16,476 nucleotides of DNA. Source: Clostridiales bacterium UBA1770 (lineage in GTDB: Bacteria > Bacillota > Clostridia > Oscillospirales > CAG-272). Under the pieces are notes generated by a model, which saw nothing but the letters and a program-made list of their open reading frames with translations, made no database searches and was not told where the DNA came from. Made by a program: the position numbers and the translations under genes. Shown one piece after another: positions 7,130-14,380 of this stretch. Numbering within the stretch: position 1 is the stretch's first letter; each line of letters begins with the position of its first letter. The stretch lies in assembly GCA_002315325.1 (NCBI GenBank), contig DCGU01000014.1, positions 3,494 to 19,969 on the forward strand, in the 5' to 3' direction.

Positions 7130-8404
7130 GTGAACAATCAGGAAAACAATCCGCAACAAAATACCGAACAGACGGAGCAAAAGAGACCGCTCGGCGTTGC
7201 CGTACGCCCGCCCTTTAAGGACAGCCCCCTGGGCAATCCCGATCTGCGTCCCGTCACGTCTGTAAAGGAGGCAGTATTCGCCGCCTTTGCCCTGCTCGTC
7301 TGCTTCATCGGCGCGTCTTTGGCATTGGCTTTTGAAAACGCCGCCGCAAGTTCACTGTGCGCCGCCGCCGTCATTGTCACGGGCTTGATTTGGACCTGCA
7401 AAACCGGCAAAAAAGTCAATTGTATTTTGATGGCGCTGCTGCCGACCGGCCTGTGGTTCTTCACGGGCGCCCTGTCGTTGGCTGCCCTGTACGCCGGCGG
7501 CATCTGCATCACGGTTGCCGTCGCGCGCCTACTTTCCCACAAGCGCGGCCGTCTCGGTGTGCTCTGCACAGCGGTTGCCGTGCTCGTCAGTATCGTTATC
7601 GTCGGCACCGACAATCTCGTGGCCGTTTTGTTCCCGCTGGGTTACGCACTGGCCGGTATTACGTTGGCGCTGCTTTCCATGACGTTTGCCCCGCGCGTCG
7701 GCACCGTTTGCGCCATGACGCTTACCATGCTCGCGGCCCTTGCCGCCGCAGGCCTTTTGACCGTTTATGCCCTGCAGGGTGCATGCACGGGTGATGCCAT
7801 TCTCCGCGCAATCGGTGATGTGCGTGACCAATGCGCCGCCGTGCTGGATGAGGTCCTTGCGGAATATGCCGCGCTCGCCGCTGCCGGCGGGCAGGACGTA
7901 TCGAACGTCATCAACCACAACACGTCGGTGGCCGCCGTCAATGCCGTCTTCAATATGACGCCGGCGCTTGCCGTTCTGTTCTGCATGATTCCTGCTTTCT
8001 TTACGCAAATCATCTTCGTTGTCTCCTGTGAGGCCGAAGAGAATCCCGTTTACAAAGGCGTGCTGCTGCACCGCTTCGCACTGTCGCCGATTGCCGCCAT
8101 GGTTTTCCTGCTGTGCGAAATCTGCGCGTTGTTCGCCTGGAGCGACAATGCCTATGCAGCCGTGATTGAAAATATGTATTTGATTATGCTGCCGGGACTG
8201 TTCTTAGTCGGCTTATTCAACCTGCTGGCCATGTTCCGCCCCCGCACCAAATCCCATACGCCGACCGTCATCATTATCTTGGCATGCTGCTTTATGCCGG
8301 CATTCGTCATTCCCCTGCTTGGCTTCTTCGGCGCTTACCTCATCGTTCGCGGTTATATCGCCATGCTGATTGCATCGCGCCGCAACCGCCGCGACGGCAC
8401 GTGA
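7130..8404 (+). CDS. DUF2232 (YybS-like) polytopic membrane protein
   Basis: Integral membrane protein of 424 residues with unknown biochemical role. The first 45 or so residues are polar (Gln/Asn/Glu-rich, then Pro/Lys/Arg) and probably cytoplasmic. Hydrophobic segments follow at roughly 46-68, 71-88, 97-132, 143-185 and 190-215. A more polar stretch spans about 218-268, then more hydrophobic segments lie near 270-300, 318-340, 345-368 and 380-412, and the tail is basic (ASRRNRRDGT). This layout and its position directly before gdpP match the YybS/DUF2232 family seen upstream of gdpP and rplI in many Bacillota; individual sequence motifs are weak. The GTG start has a modest GGAAAG at 7114-7119; no better in-frame start is visible. 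The next gene follows after 95 nt with no terminator, so co-transcription with gdpP is likely. Family assignment rests partly on context. Confidence 0.75.
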   Translation: MNNQENNPQQNTEQTEQKRPLGVAVRPPFKDSPLGNPDLRPVTSVKEAVFAAFALLVCFIGASLALAFENAAASSLCAAAVIVTGLIWTCKTGKKVNCILMALLPTGLWFFTGALSLAALYAGGICITVAVARLLSHKRGRLGVLCTAVAVLVSIVIVGTDNLVAVLFPLGYALAGITLALLSMTFAPRVGTVCAMTLTMLAALAAAGLLTVYALQGACTGDAILRAIGDVRDQCAAVLDEVLAEYAALAAAGGQDVSNVINHNTSVAAVNAVFNMTPALAVLFCMIPAFFTQIIFVVSCEAEENPVYKGVLLHRFALSPIAAMVFLLCEICALFAWSDNAYAAVIENMYLIMLPGLFLVGLFNLLAMFRPRTKSHTPTVIIILACCFMPAFVIPLLGFFGAYLIVRGYIAMLIASRRNRRDGT

Positions 8405-8457
8405 TACGTCACACGCCGCTAAAAAAGAATTAATCAAACGCAGACTCCCCCATTTTC

Positions 8458-8476
8458 CCCCGAACGTCTTTCGGGG
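8458..8476 (+). other. Hairpin just upstream of the gdpP ribosome binding site
   Basis: CCCCGAA (8458-8464) pairs with TTCGGGG (8470-8476) around a 5-nt loop. No T-tract follows, so it is not a standard terminator. It ends 4 nt before AAAGGAG (8481-8487), which lies an unusually long 12 nt from the gdpP ATG. It could protect or process the mRNA, or tune gdpP translation. Confidence 0.5.
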
Positions 8477-8499
8477 TATGAAAGGAGATAGATCCTCTG

Positions 8500-10581
8500 A
8501 TGAATAACAGGCAAATGCCAACCATCGAATCCCCGCGCCGCACACCCGTGCTGCCCGTATCCGTTTGCCTCGGCTTCGGTTTGCTGTTCGTTTTGGCGCC
8601 TGCCCTGCTGGTTTGGTTTGCAGACAGACCCGTCATGCCCACGGCACTGTTTGCCGCCGGCGCCTACCTTGTTATATGCGGCGGCTATTGCGGTTTGTGG
8701 ATGCTGCACGAAAAACGGCTGGAAAACAACACGCAGGCATTGGAAGTATCCGGCAATGATATTTTGAAGATTTTCCGTGATTCGTCGGACATTCCCTACG
8801 CCCTGATTACGACGAGCGGCGTCATCAAAATCGTCAACAAGTCCCTGCAGAATATTTTGGGTTTCCCCAATCCCATTTGCAACGTGCCGCTGGGTGACAT
8901 CAGTACGCTGTCGGTGCGCGAGCTGGAATCCGTCGCCCGTGTCGGCACGCCCGATGCGCACGGCACCTTCCCCACCAAGAATCTGCCGCTGCTGGCGCTG
9001 GACAACCGAACCTTCCGTCTCAGCCCTTATAAAGTCACCATTCAGCGCCGCGCCTACTATCTGACCGTGTTTACCGACGTGACGGAATTCGTCCGCCTGT
9101 CCGACAAGTGTCAGCGCGAAGACGTGGCCGTGGCCCACGTCGTGTTGGACAACCTGGATGAATTGACGCAGTACGTCCGCACCAGCAACCGCGCCGCCAT
9201 GGGTGAGGTTGAAAACGTTCTAAAAGAATACGCCGCCTCGATGGACGCGCTTTTGCGCGAATACGACCGCGACAAATTCATGATGATGTTCTCCCGCGAG
9301 CAGCTGGATAAAAGCATTGCCCACGGTTTTGACATCCTGGAAAAAATCCGCAGCATCAAGCTCGGCGATAACTCCTTCCCCGTTACGGTTTCCATCGGTA
9401 TTTCCATGGTTCCCGGCACGATGGCCCAGCGGGAGGAAGCCGCCGAATCGGCCCTGGACATTGCCATGTCCCGCGGCGGCGACCAAGTCGTTTTACGCCG
9501 GCCCGACGGTCTGACGTATTACGGCGGACGTGTGAAACCCATTCCCAGCAACTCTTCCATTATGTCCCGTGTCAACAGCCAGGAACTTTGCACGCTGGCC
9601 GCCCAAGCCGACAACGTCCTGATTATGGGACACCACAACCCCGACTTTGACTGTATCGGCGCCTGCATCGGGTTGGCCTTCCTGTGCCGCCACGCAGCTC
9701 CCGATATCGACGTAAATATCATCACCAACCGCAATGACGTCAACTTCAGAGCATTGAGCCCTATCCTGGACGGCATTCCCGATGCCGACGCCCTGTTTGT
9801 GGACAGTGAAACCGGTATGGACCTGATTCGTTCCGGGACGCTGGTCGTTATCGCCGACGTCAACTCCATGCGCGTGGTGGAAGCGCCTGACGTCATTCCC
9901 GGCGTCAGCCAAATTGCCATCGTCGACCACCACCGCCAGGTGGAGGCGTTCGGATTCACACCCGTGATGAACTACATTCATCCCACGGCGTCTTCCGCCT
10001 GCGAACTCGTCACCGAAATGGTTGAGCAAAGCCCGTGGAACGAAGCGCTCTCCCGTGAGGAAGCCAACGCGCTCCTGGCCGGTATTATGCTGGACACCAA
10101 GAACTTCACGCAAAACACCGGTACGCAGACCTTTGCCGCCGTCCATTTCCTGTACGACCGCCGCGCCCATACCAGCGTCGTGCGGACCTGCTTCCGTGAA
10201 AACATTGCCGAACGCGTTTTGGTCAGCGACCTCGGCGCGCACGCCCAAATTTACCGCGGCTGCATTGCCATTTCCCGTTTGGTTGTGGACAAGGACGCCG
10301 GCACGGCAGAACGAATCGCCGCCTCCAAGGCAGCCGACTCCCTGTTGAACATCAACGGCGTCGAAGCTTCCTTCTGTTTAATGCAGTGCCGCAACAAATG
10401 CGTTCTGCTTTCGGCCCGCAGTGCTGACCGTATCAACGTCCAGTTGATTGCCGAAAAGCTCGGCGGCGGCGGACATTACGGCATGGCCGGTGCGCAGCTG
10501 CAGGACACGTCGCTTGACGCGGCCGTGGCCAAACTACTCGATGCAATCGACGAGTACATGGAACAGAATCATATATCATAA
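8500..10581 (+). CDS. gdpP: GdpP cyclic-di-AMP phosphodiesterase (PAS-GGDEF-DHH/DHHA1)
   Basis: Membrane-anchored enzyme that hydrolyses c-di-AMP to pApA, controlling a second messenger of potassium, osmotic and cell-wall homeostasis. The 693 residues contain two N-terminal membrane segments (about 18-40 and 46-68), a PAS-like region (about 85-195), a degenerate GGDEF domain ending in RGGDQV (325-330), a DHH domain and DHHA1. Catalytic motifs are intact: GHHNPDFD (377-384; H378, D382, D384), IADVN (D453), VDHH (D476, H477, H478), and the DHHA1 substrate loop GGGGH (655-659). The GGDEF signature is replaced by GGDQV, as in known GdpP proteins, so cyclase activity is not expected. Length is close to B. 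subtilis GdpP (659). It sits between the DUF2232 protein and rplI, the usual Bacillota order. The start is supported by AAAGGAG at 8481-8487 despite the 12-nt spacing. Confidence 0.96.
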   Translation: MNNRQMPTIESPRRTPVLPVSVCLGFGLLFVLAPALLVWFADRPVMPTALFAAGAYLVICGGYCGLWMLHEKRLENNTQALEVSGNDILKIFRDSSDIPYALITTSGVIKIVNKSLQNILGFPNPICNVPLGDISTLSVRELESVARVGTPDAHGTFPTKNLPLLALDNRTFRLSPYKVTIQRRAYYLTVFTDVTEFVRLSDKCQREDVAVAHVVLDNLDELTQYVRTSNRAAMGEVENVLKEYAASMDALLREYDRDKFMMMFSREQLDKSIAHGFDILEKIRSIKLGDNSFPVTVSIGISMVPGTMAQREEAAESALDIAMSRGGDQVVLRRPDGLTYYGGRVKPIPSNSSIMSRVNSQELCTLAAQADNVLIMGHHNPDFDCIGACIGLAFLCRHAAPDIDVNIITNRNDVNFRALSPILDGIPDADALFVDSETGMDLIRSGTLVVIADVNSMRVVEAPDVIPGVSQIAIVDHHRQVEAFGFTPVMNYIHPTASSACELVTEMVEQSPWNEALSREEANALLAGIMLDTKNFTQNTGTQTFAAVHFLYDRRAHTSVVRTCFRENIAERVLVSDLGAHAQIYRGCIAISRLVVDKDAGTAERIAASKAADSLLNINGVEASFCLMQCRNKCVLLSARSADRINVQLIAEKLGGGGHYGMAGAQLQDTSLDAAVAKLLDAIDEYMEQNHIS

Positions 10582-10611
10582 ATAATATTTACTACTACGC
10601 AGGAGAAAATT

Positions 10612-11058
10612 ATGAAAGTCATTTTATTGCAAGACGTTAAGCCGCAGGGCAAAAAGGACCAGGTGATTGAGGTATCCGACGGCTATGCCGCCAACTTCCT
10701 CTTTCCCAAAAAGTTAGCCATCCCCGCCGATGCCAAGGCACTCAACGAGGTCAAGCAGCGCGAGGCGTCCAAAAAGCACAAGCTGGAAACCGAAATTGCC
10801 GAAGCCAAGGCCGTTGCCGAAAAGCTGAACAGCGTTTTGGTTAAGATCGCCGAGGGCGCCGGTGCCGACGGCAAGCTGTACGGTTCCGTCACCGCCAAGG
10901 ACATTGCCGACGAGCTGGAAAAACAGCACGGCATCGTTGTGGACAAGCGCAAAATCGTGCTGGACGAAAATATCCGCACCTACGGTCAATTCGACCTGGA
11001 CGTCAAACTGTACCCCGAAATCACCGGCAAAGTACACGTCCTGGTGTGCAGCAAATAA
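10612..11058 (+). CDS. rplI: 50S ribosomal protein bL9
   Basis: Large-subunit ribosomal protein that binds 23S rRNA near the L1 stalk. The 148-residue product has the family signature in its N-terminal domain: MKVILLQDVKPQGKKDQVIE followed by VSDGYAANFLFPKKLAIPA. A long charged connecting helix (about residues 42-75) leads to a C-terminal domain ending in a VHVLV strand. Length is typical (147-150). AGGAGA at 10601-10606 lies about 6 nt before the ATG, and the gene follows gdpP by 30 nt with no terminator. The gdpP-rplI-dnaB order is conserved in Bacillota, so co-transcription is expected. Confidence 0.98.
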   Translation: MKVILLQDVKPQGKKDQVIEVSDGYAANFLFPKKLAIPADAKALNEVKQREASKKHKLETEIAEAKAVAEKLNSVLVKIAEGAGADGKLYGSVTAKDIADELEKQHGIVVDKRKIVLDENIRTYGQFDLDVKLYPEITGKVHVLVCSK

Positions 11059-11103
11059 GCTGTATTTCCAATCAGCCACCCCGTCAACCGTCAGCAAATA
11101 GGG

Positions 11104-11127
11104 CGGCGCACCGCAAAGGTGCTGCCG
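11104..11127 (+). other. Hairpin in the rplI-dnaB gap
   Basis: CGGCGCACC (11104-11112) pairs with GGTGCTGCCG (11118-11127), leaving one bulged T and a 5-nt GCAAA loop. No T-run follows. It lies in the 93-nt gap, 24 nt before the dnaB ATG and 13 nt before its AGAGGT. It may separate ribosomal-protein expression from helicase expression by RNA processing or partial attenuation; that role is inferred. Confidence 0.5.
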
Positions 11128-11151
11128 ACCGATAAGACAAAGAGGTAACGT

Positions 11152-12534
11152 ATGCCTGAAGACAAAGACCGCGCGTATTCTTCGCCGTCAAATGCAATAC
11201 TGGGGCGCAAAATGCCCTATTCCATGCCGGCCGAGCAAGCCCTGCTCGGTTCTATTCTGATTGACCCGGACGTTTTTAACGATATCACCGGCAAAGTCAG
11301 TGAGACCGATTTCTATTTGGAAGAGCATCGTCAGATTTTCTTAGCTATGCGCGAGCTGTTCCTTGCCAGCAAGGATATTGACGCCACGCTGCTCGTTGAC
11401 CGTTTGGTCACCCTTGGCGTGTACGATAAGTCCGGCGGTATCGATTACATCCAAAACCTGGCCATGAAGGTGCCGACGTCCGTCAATGCGGGGGACTACG
11501 CCAATATCGTGCGTGAAAAGAGCCTGCTGCGCGCCGTCATCGAGGCCTGCGGCGAAATTTCCGACGTGGCGATGGAAGAACAGGAGCCCGTCCAGCACGT
11601 GCTGGATATGGCCGAAAGCAAAATCTCCGCCATTGCCCAGGGACACGCAAATAAAAACTTTGATAAGATTGCCGACGTCATTCAAGACGTGTACGGCACG
11701 CTGGACCTGTTGAAAAACGCCCCCGAACAGGTGGCCGGTGTTAAAATCGGCTTTGAAGGCCTGGACCGCACGCTGGCCGGCATCGGTAAATCCGACCTGG
11801 TGCTCATCGGTGCCCGTCCCGGTATGGGTAAAACGTCCTTTGCGTTGAATATTGCCTCCAACGTGGCGCAGGCCACGGGCAAGGCCGTTGCCATCTTCTC
11901 CCTGGAAATGTCCTCCGAGCAGCTGGTCACGCGTATGCTGTCCAGTGAAGCGCTGATTGACAGCTATAAGTTCCGCACCGGCGAACTCGATTCCGACGAC
12001 TGGATCGGTTTGGCGGAGGCCGCCTCGCGCCTGGCCAAATGCAACATCCTCATCGACGATACGACGGGTGAAACCGTCACCTCCATGAAAGCCAAACTGC
12101 GCCGCGTCAACAACCTCGGCATGATTGTCATCGACTATTTGCAGTTGATGACCTCCGACCGCAAGATTGATAACCGTGTGCAGGAAGTCGGCGATATTTC
12201 CCGTAACCTGAAAATTATGGCCAAGGAACTGGGCGCCCCCGTGCTTTGCTGCGCGCAGTTGTCCCGTGGTCCCGAGGGCCGTACCGATAAAAAACCCATG
12301 CTGTCCGACCTGCGTGACTCGGGTGCCATCGAGCAGGATGCCGACTCCGTTATGTTCCTGTACCGCAGCGAATATTACGATACGTCCGGCGAAGTCGACG
12401 GGCAGGACGCCAGCGTGGCCGAAGTCATCATTGCTAAAAACCGTCACGGCAGCACCGGCTCCGTCAAGGTGGGCTGGAACGGCCGCTTTACCAAGTTCGT
12501 CAGCCTTGCCGACAACAAAACGCCCGGCGCATAA
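11152..12534 (+). CDS. dnaB: Replicative DNA helicase (DnaB; named DnaC in Bacillus)
   Basis: Hexameric 5'-3' helicase that unwinds DNA at the replication fork. The 460-residue product has the DnaB N-terminal domain (about 20-125, including PAEQALLGSILID), a linker, and a RecA-like C-terminal ATPase. Walker A is GARPGMGKT (220-228), followed by a FSLEMSSEQLVTRML segment and Walker B-like IVIDYLQLM. Motif H4-type residues lie in DLRDSGAIEQDADSVMFLYR, and the end shows IIAKNRHGSTGSVKVGW. Length is normal and no intein insertion interrupts the ATPase, although inteins are common in this family. The start is supported by AGAGGT at 11141-11146, a modest Shine-Dalgarno sequence. It lies 93 nt downstream of rplI and 17 nt upstream of tilS. 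Confidence 0.98.
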   Translation: MPEDKDRAYSSPSNAILGRKMPYSMPAEQALLGSILIDPDVFNDITGKVSETDFYLEEHRQIFLAMRELFLASKDIDATLLVDRLVTLGVYDKSGGIDYIQNLAMKVPTSVNAGDYANIVREKSLLRAVIEACGEISDVAMEEQEPVQHVLDMAESKISAIAQGHANKNFDKIADVIQDVYGTLDLLKNAPEQVAGVKIGFEGLDRTLAGIGKSDLVLIGARPGMGKTSFALNIASNVAQATGKAVAIFSLEMSSEQLVTRMLSSEALIDSYKFRTGELDSDDWIGLAEAASRLAKCNILIDDTTGETVTSMKAKLRRVNNLGMIVIDYLQLMTSDRKIDNRVQEVGDISRNLKIMAKELGAPVLCCAQLSRGPEGRTDKKPMLSDLRDSGAIEQDADSVMFLYRSEYYDTSGEVDGQDASVAEVIIAKNRHGSTGSVKVGWNGRFTKFVSLADNKTPGA

Positions 12535-12551
12535 CGTCAAGCCTCGTATTC

Positions 12552-13625
12552 ATGCAAAACGCTGTCGAAAAAACCAATCGGAAATCCCCCCGCAATGCGT
12601 ACGACCGCGCCATGGCGGCGCTGCTCGGCACGCTGCCGGGACTGTTAAATCAAGTTCCCCTGCCGCAGGCGCACAACGTGCTCGTCGCCTTTTCGGGCGG
12701 TGCCGATTCGTCGCTGCTGCTGCATACCGTATGTGATGCGGCCCCGGCACTCGGGCTGTCCGTCTGCGCCGCGCACGTCAACCACGGCATTCGCGGGGAG
12801 GAAGCCCTGCGCGACCAATCTTTTTGCGCCGATACCGCCGCCTCGCTGGACGTTCCCTTTTTTACGGTCAACCTGGACGTGCCGGCATTGGCCGCAGCGT
12901 CGGGAGAAGGCTGTGAGGCCTGCGCCCGCTCTGCCCGCTATGCCTTTTTGGAAGCGACGGCGCGTGCGCAAAACTGCGGCGTCATCTTAACGGCACACAA
13001 TGCCGACGACGAACTGGAAACCATGCTGTTCCGTCTTGCCCGCGGCACCGCGGCCTCGGGACTGTGCGGCATTCCCGCCGTCCGTCCCCTGCATCGGGAC
13101 AACGCCCTGTACGTAGTGCGGCCTATGCTGGATCTGTCCAAGCGCGACGTTCTTGCCGCCTGCGCAGACGGCGGCATCCCTTACGTCACCGATTCCACCA
13201 ACAACACGCTTGATTACGCGCGCAACCGCATCCGGCACAATATCGTCCCGGAACTGGAAGCGCTGTTTGATAAACCCCAGGCCGCCGTGCGGCGTCTCTG
13301 TCAGGCCTTGGCCGTGGACGAAGACTACATCCGTGCGGGTGCCGATGCCCTGTGGCAGGCATGCCACGACAACCCCGCCGCGGGCGAGCGCGTCATCCTC
13401 GCTGCGCCGTTGCGGCAAGCCCATTCCGCCCTGCGCCGTCGGGTTTTGACCCGCTGGTTCACGGAAAACGGCCTGGACCCCGAAGCCAAACACTTGGCCG
13501 CTGCAGAAGCACTGCTTGCGGGGGAAAAGGGGCCGCTTTGCACGTCGCTCCCCGGCGATATGACGCTGTGTCTGCGCAACCGCAGCCGGTGGCTGTGCCT
13601 GGTACCGACGCATCCCGAAGCCTAA
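12552..13625 (+). CDS. tilS: tRNA(Ile)-lysidine synthetase, short form
   Basis: Adds lysine to C34 of the tRNA-Ile with anticodon CAU, using ATP, so that it reads AUA codons; normally essential. The PP-loop motif SGGADSS is at residues 48-54, followed by AAHVNHGIRGEEA and the HNADDELETMLFRLARG segment, both TilS signatures. RNRIRHNIVPELE near the middle is also typical. The 357-residue product has the N-terminal ATPase and part of the central helical domain, but it is about 70-100 residues shorter than B. subtilis or E. coli TilS and seems to lack the C-terminal tRNA-binding domain; short forms such as that of Aquifex exist. The start is uncertain: no clear Shine-Dalgarno sequence precedes the ATG at 12552, and an in-frame ATG at 12612 would give a more usual PP-loop position of 28. 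Coupling to the dnaB stop 17 nt upstream is plausible. Confidence 0.92.
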   Translation: MQNAVEKTNRKSPRNAYDRAMAALLGTLPGLLNQVPLPQAHNVLVAFSGGADSSLLLHTVCDAAPALGLSVCAAHVNHGIRGEEALRDQSFCADTAASLDVPFFTVNLDVPALAAASGEGCEACARSARYAFLEATARAQNCGVILTAHNADDELETMLFRLARGTAASGLCGIPAVRPLHRDNALYVVRPMLDLSKRDVLAACADGGIPYVTDSTNNTLDYARNRIRHNIVPELEALFDKPQAAVRRLCQALAVDEDYIRAGADALWQACHDNPAAGERVILAAPLRQAHSALRRRVLTRWFTENGLDPEAKHLAAAEALLAGEKGPLCTSLPGDMTLCLRNRSRWLCLVPTHPEA

Positions 13626-13696
13626 TATTCCCCGCGATTCTTAGGTTCATTTATTAGAAAACCATCACATCATCTTCATAAAAGGAGTATATACTT

Positions 13697-14293
13697 ATGG
13701 CAGAGACCAAAAAAACCGCAAATGCGGCTCGCGCGCAGGATAACGACCTGGAGCGCCTGCTGTTTACCGAACAGGATATCGCAGAAATGAATGCGCGTCT
13801 CGGCGCTCAAATCTCCAAGGATTTCGGTCCGCTGGTAGAAGCCGGCAAAAAGCTGATTTTGGTGCCCATTCTGAAGGGTTCCATTATGTTCGCTGCCGAC
13901 CTGGCGCGTCAGATTACCCTGCCTGCCGAACTGGAATTTATGAAAGTCTCTTCTTACGGCGGCGGTGCCAAAACGTCGGGTGAAATCAAGGTCCATCTGG
14001 ACATCTTCAATGACGATTTGGCCGATGCCATCGTATTGATTGTCGAGGACATCGTCGACTCCGGCCGCACGCTGTCCCGCCTGACCCAAATGCTGGGCAA
14101 CCGCGGCGCTTATAAAGTTGCCACCGTCACCATGATGGATAAACCCTGCCGCCGTGAAGTGCCCTTCACCCCCGATTACGTCGGCTTTACCATTCCCGAC
14201 GGCTTCGTTGTCGGTTACGGCCTGGACTACGACCAGCAGTACCGCACGCTGCCCTATATCGGCATCCTGAAACCGGAAATCTATACGAAATAA
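13697..14293 (+). CDS. hpt: Hypoxanthine(-guanine) phosphoribosyltransferase
   Basis: Purine-salvage enzyme that makes IMP (and GMP) from hypoxanthine or guanine plus PRPP. The 198-residue product has the family landmarks in order: LVPILKGSIMFAADL (PPi-binding loop region), VSSYGGGAKTSGEIK (flexible loop), the PRPP motif VLIVEDIVDSGRTLS with the acidic pair ED, and the C-terminal DGFVVGYGLDYDQQYRTLPY stretch that contacts the purine. The first 20 or so residues are a Lys/Ala/Asn-rich extension not typical of the family core (about 180 residues). AAAGGAG at 13681-13687 lies 9 nt before the ATG. The tilS-hpt-ftsH order is conserved in Bacillota. In Bacillus, Hpt is reported to form a complex with TilS that activates ftsH transcription; whether this holds here is unknown. 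Confidence 0.96.
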   Translation: MAETKKTANAARAQDNDLERLLFTEQDIAEMNARLGAQISKDFGPLVEAGKKLILVPILKGSIMFAADLARQITLPAELEFMKVSSYGGGAKTSGEIKVHLDIFNDDLADAIVLIVEDIVDSGRTLSRLTQMLGNRGAYKVATVTMMDKPCRREVPFTPDYVGFTIPDGFVVGYGLDYDQQYRTLPYIGILKPEIYTK

Positions 14294-14358
14294 GCAATAA
14301 GCTTATAGCCTATAGCAGATAGCATATAGCAAATAACATTAAGTATTAAGTACAAAGC
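14289..14358 (+). repeat. Degenerate tandem array of ten 7-bp units in the hpt-ftsH gap
   Basis: Starting at 14289 the sequence divides without gaps into ten heptamers: AATAAGC, AATAAGC, TTATAGC, CTATAGC, AGATAGC, ATATAGC, AAATAAC, ATTAAGT, ATTAAGT, ACAAAGC. The consensus is roughly NNATAGC. Positions 3 and 5 are A or T throughout, and 8 of 10 units have AAG or TAG before the last base. The first unit contains the hpt stop codon (14291-14293), and the array ends 12 nt before the ftsH GGAGG (14371-14375), filling nearly the whole gap. No stem-loop with a T-tract is present, so it is not a terminator. It is A/T-rich against GC-rich flanks. Origin by replication slippage fits the phase. Confidence 0.8.
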
Positions 14359-14380
14359 ATAATCCAACCCGGAGGTATTC

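Noticed and set aside
11341..12540. 399-codon minus-strand frame inside dnaB
   Set aside because: It is antisense to the conserved dnaB ATPase domain, has no recognised motif, and has the typical composition of an antisense shadow.
13626..13696. Promoter or terminator in the 71-nt tilS-hpt gap
   Set aside because: I saw no convincing -35/-10 pair and no stem with a T-run, only the AAAGGAG of hpt.
14289..14358. Reading the heptamer array as a CRISPR array or a terminator
   Set aside because: Units are 7 bp with no spacers, and there is no GC-rich stem with a T-tract.
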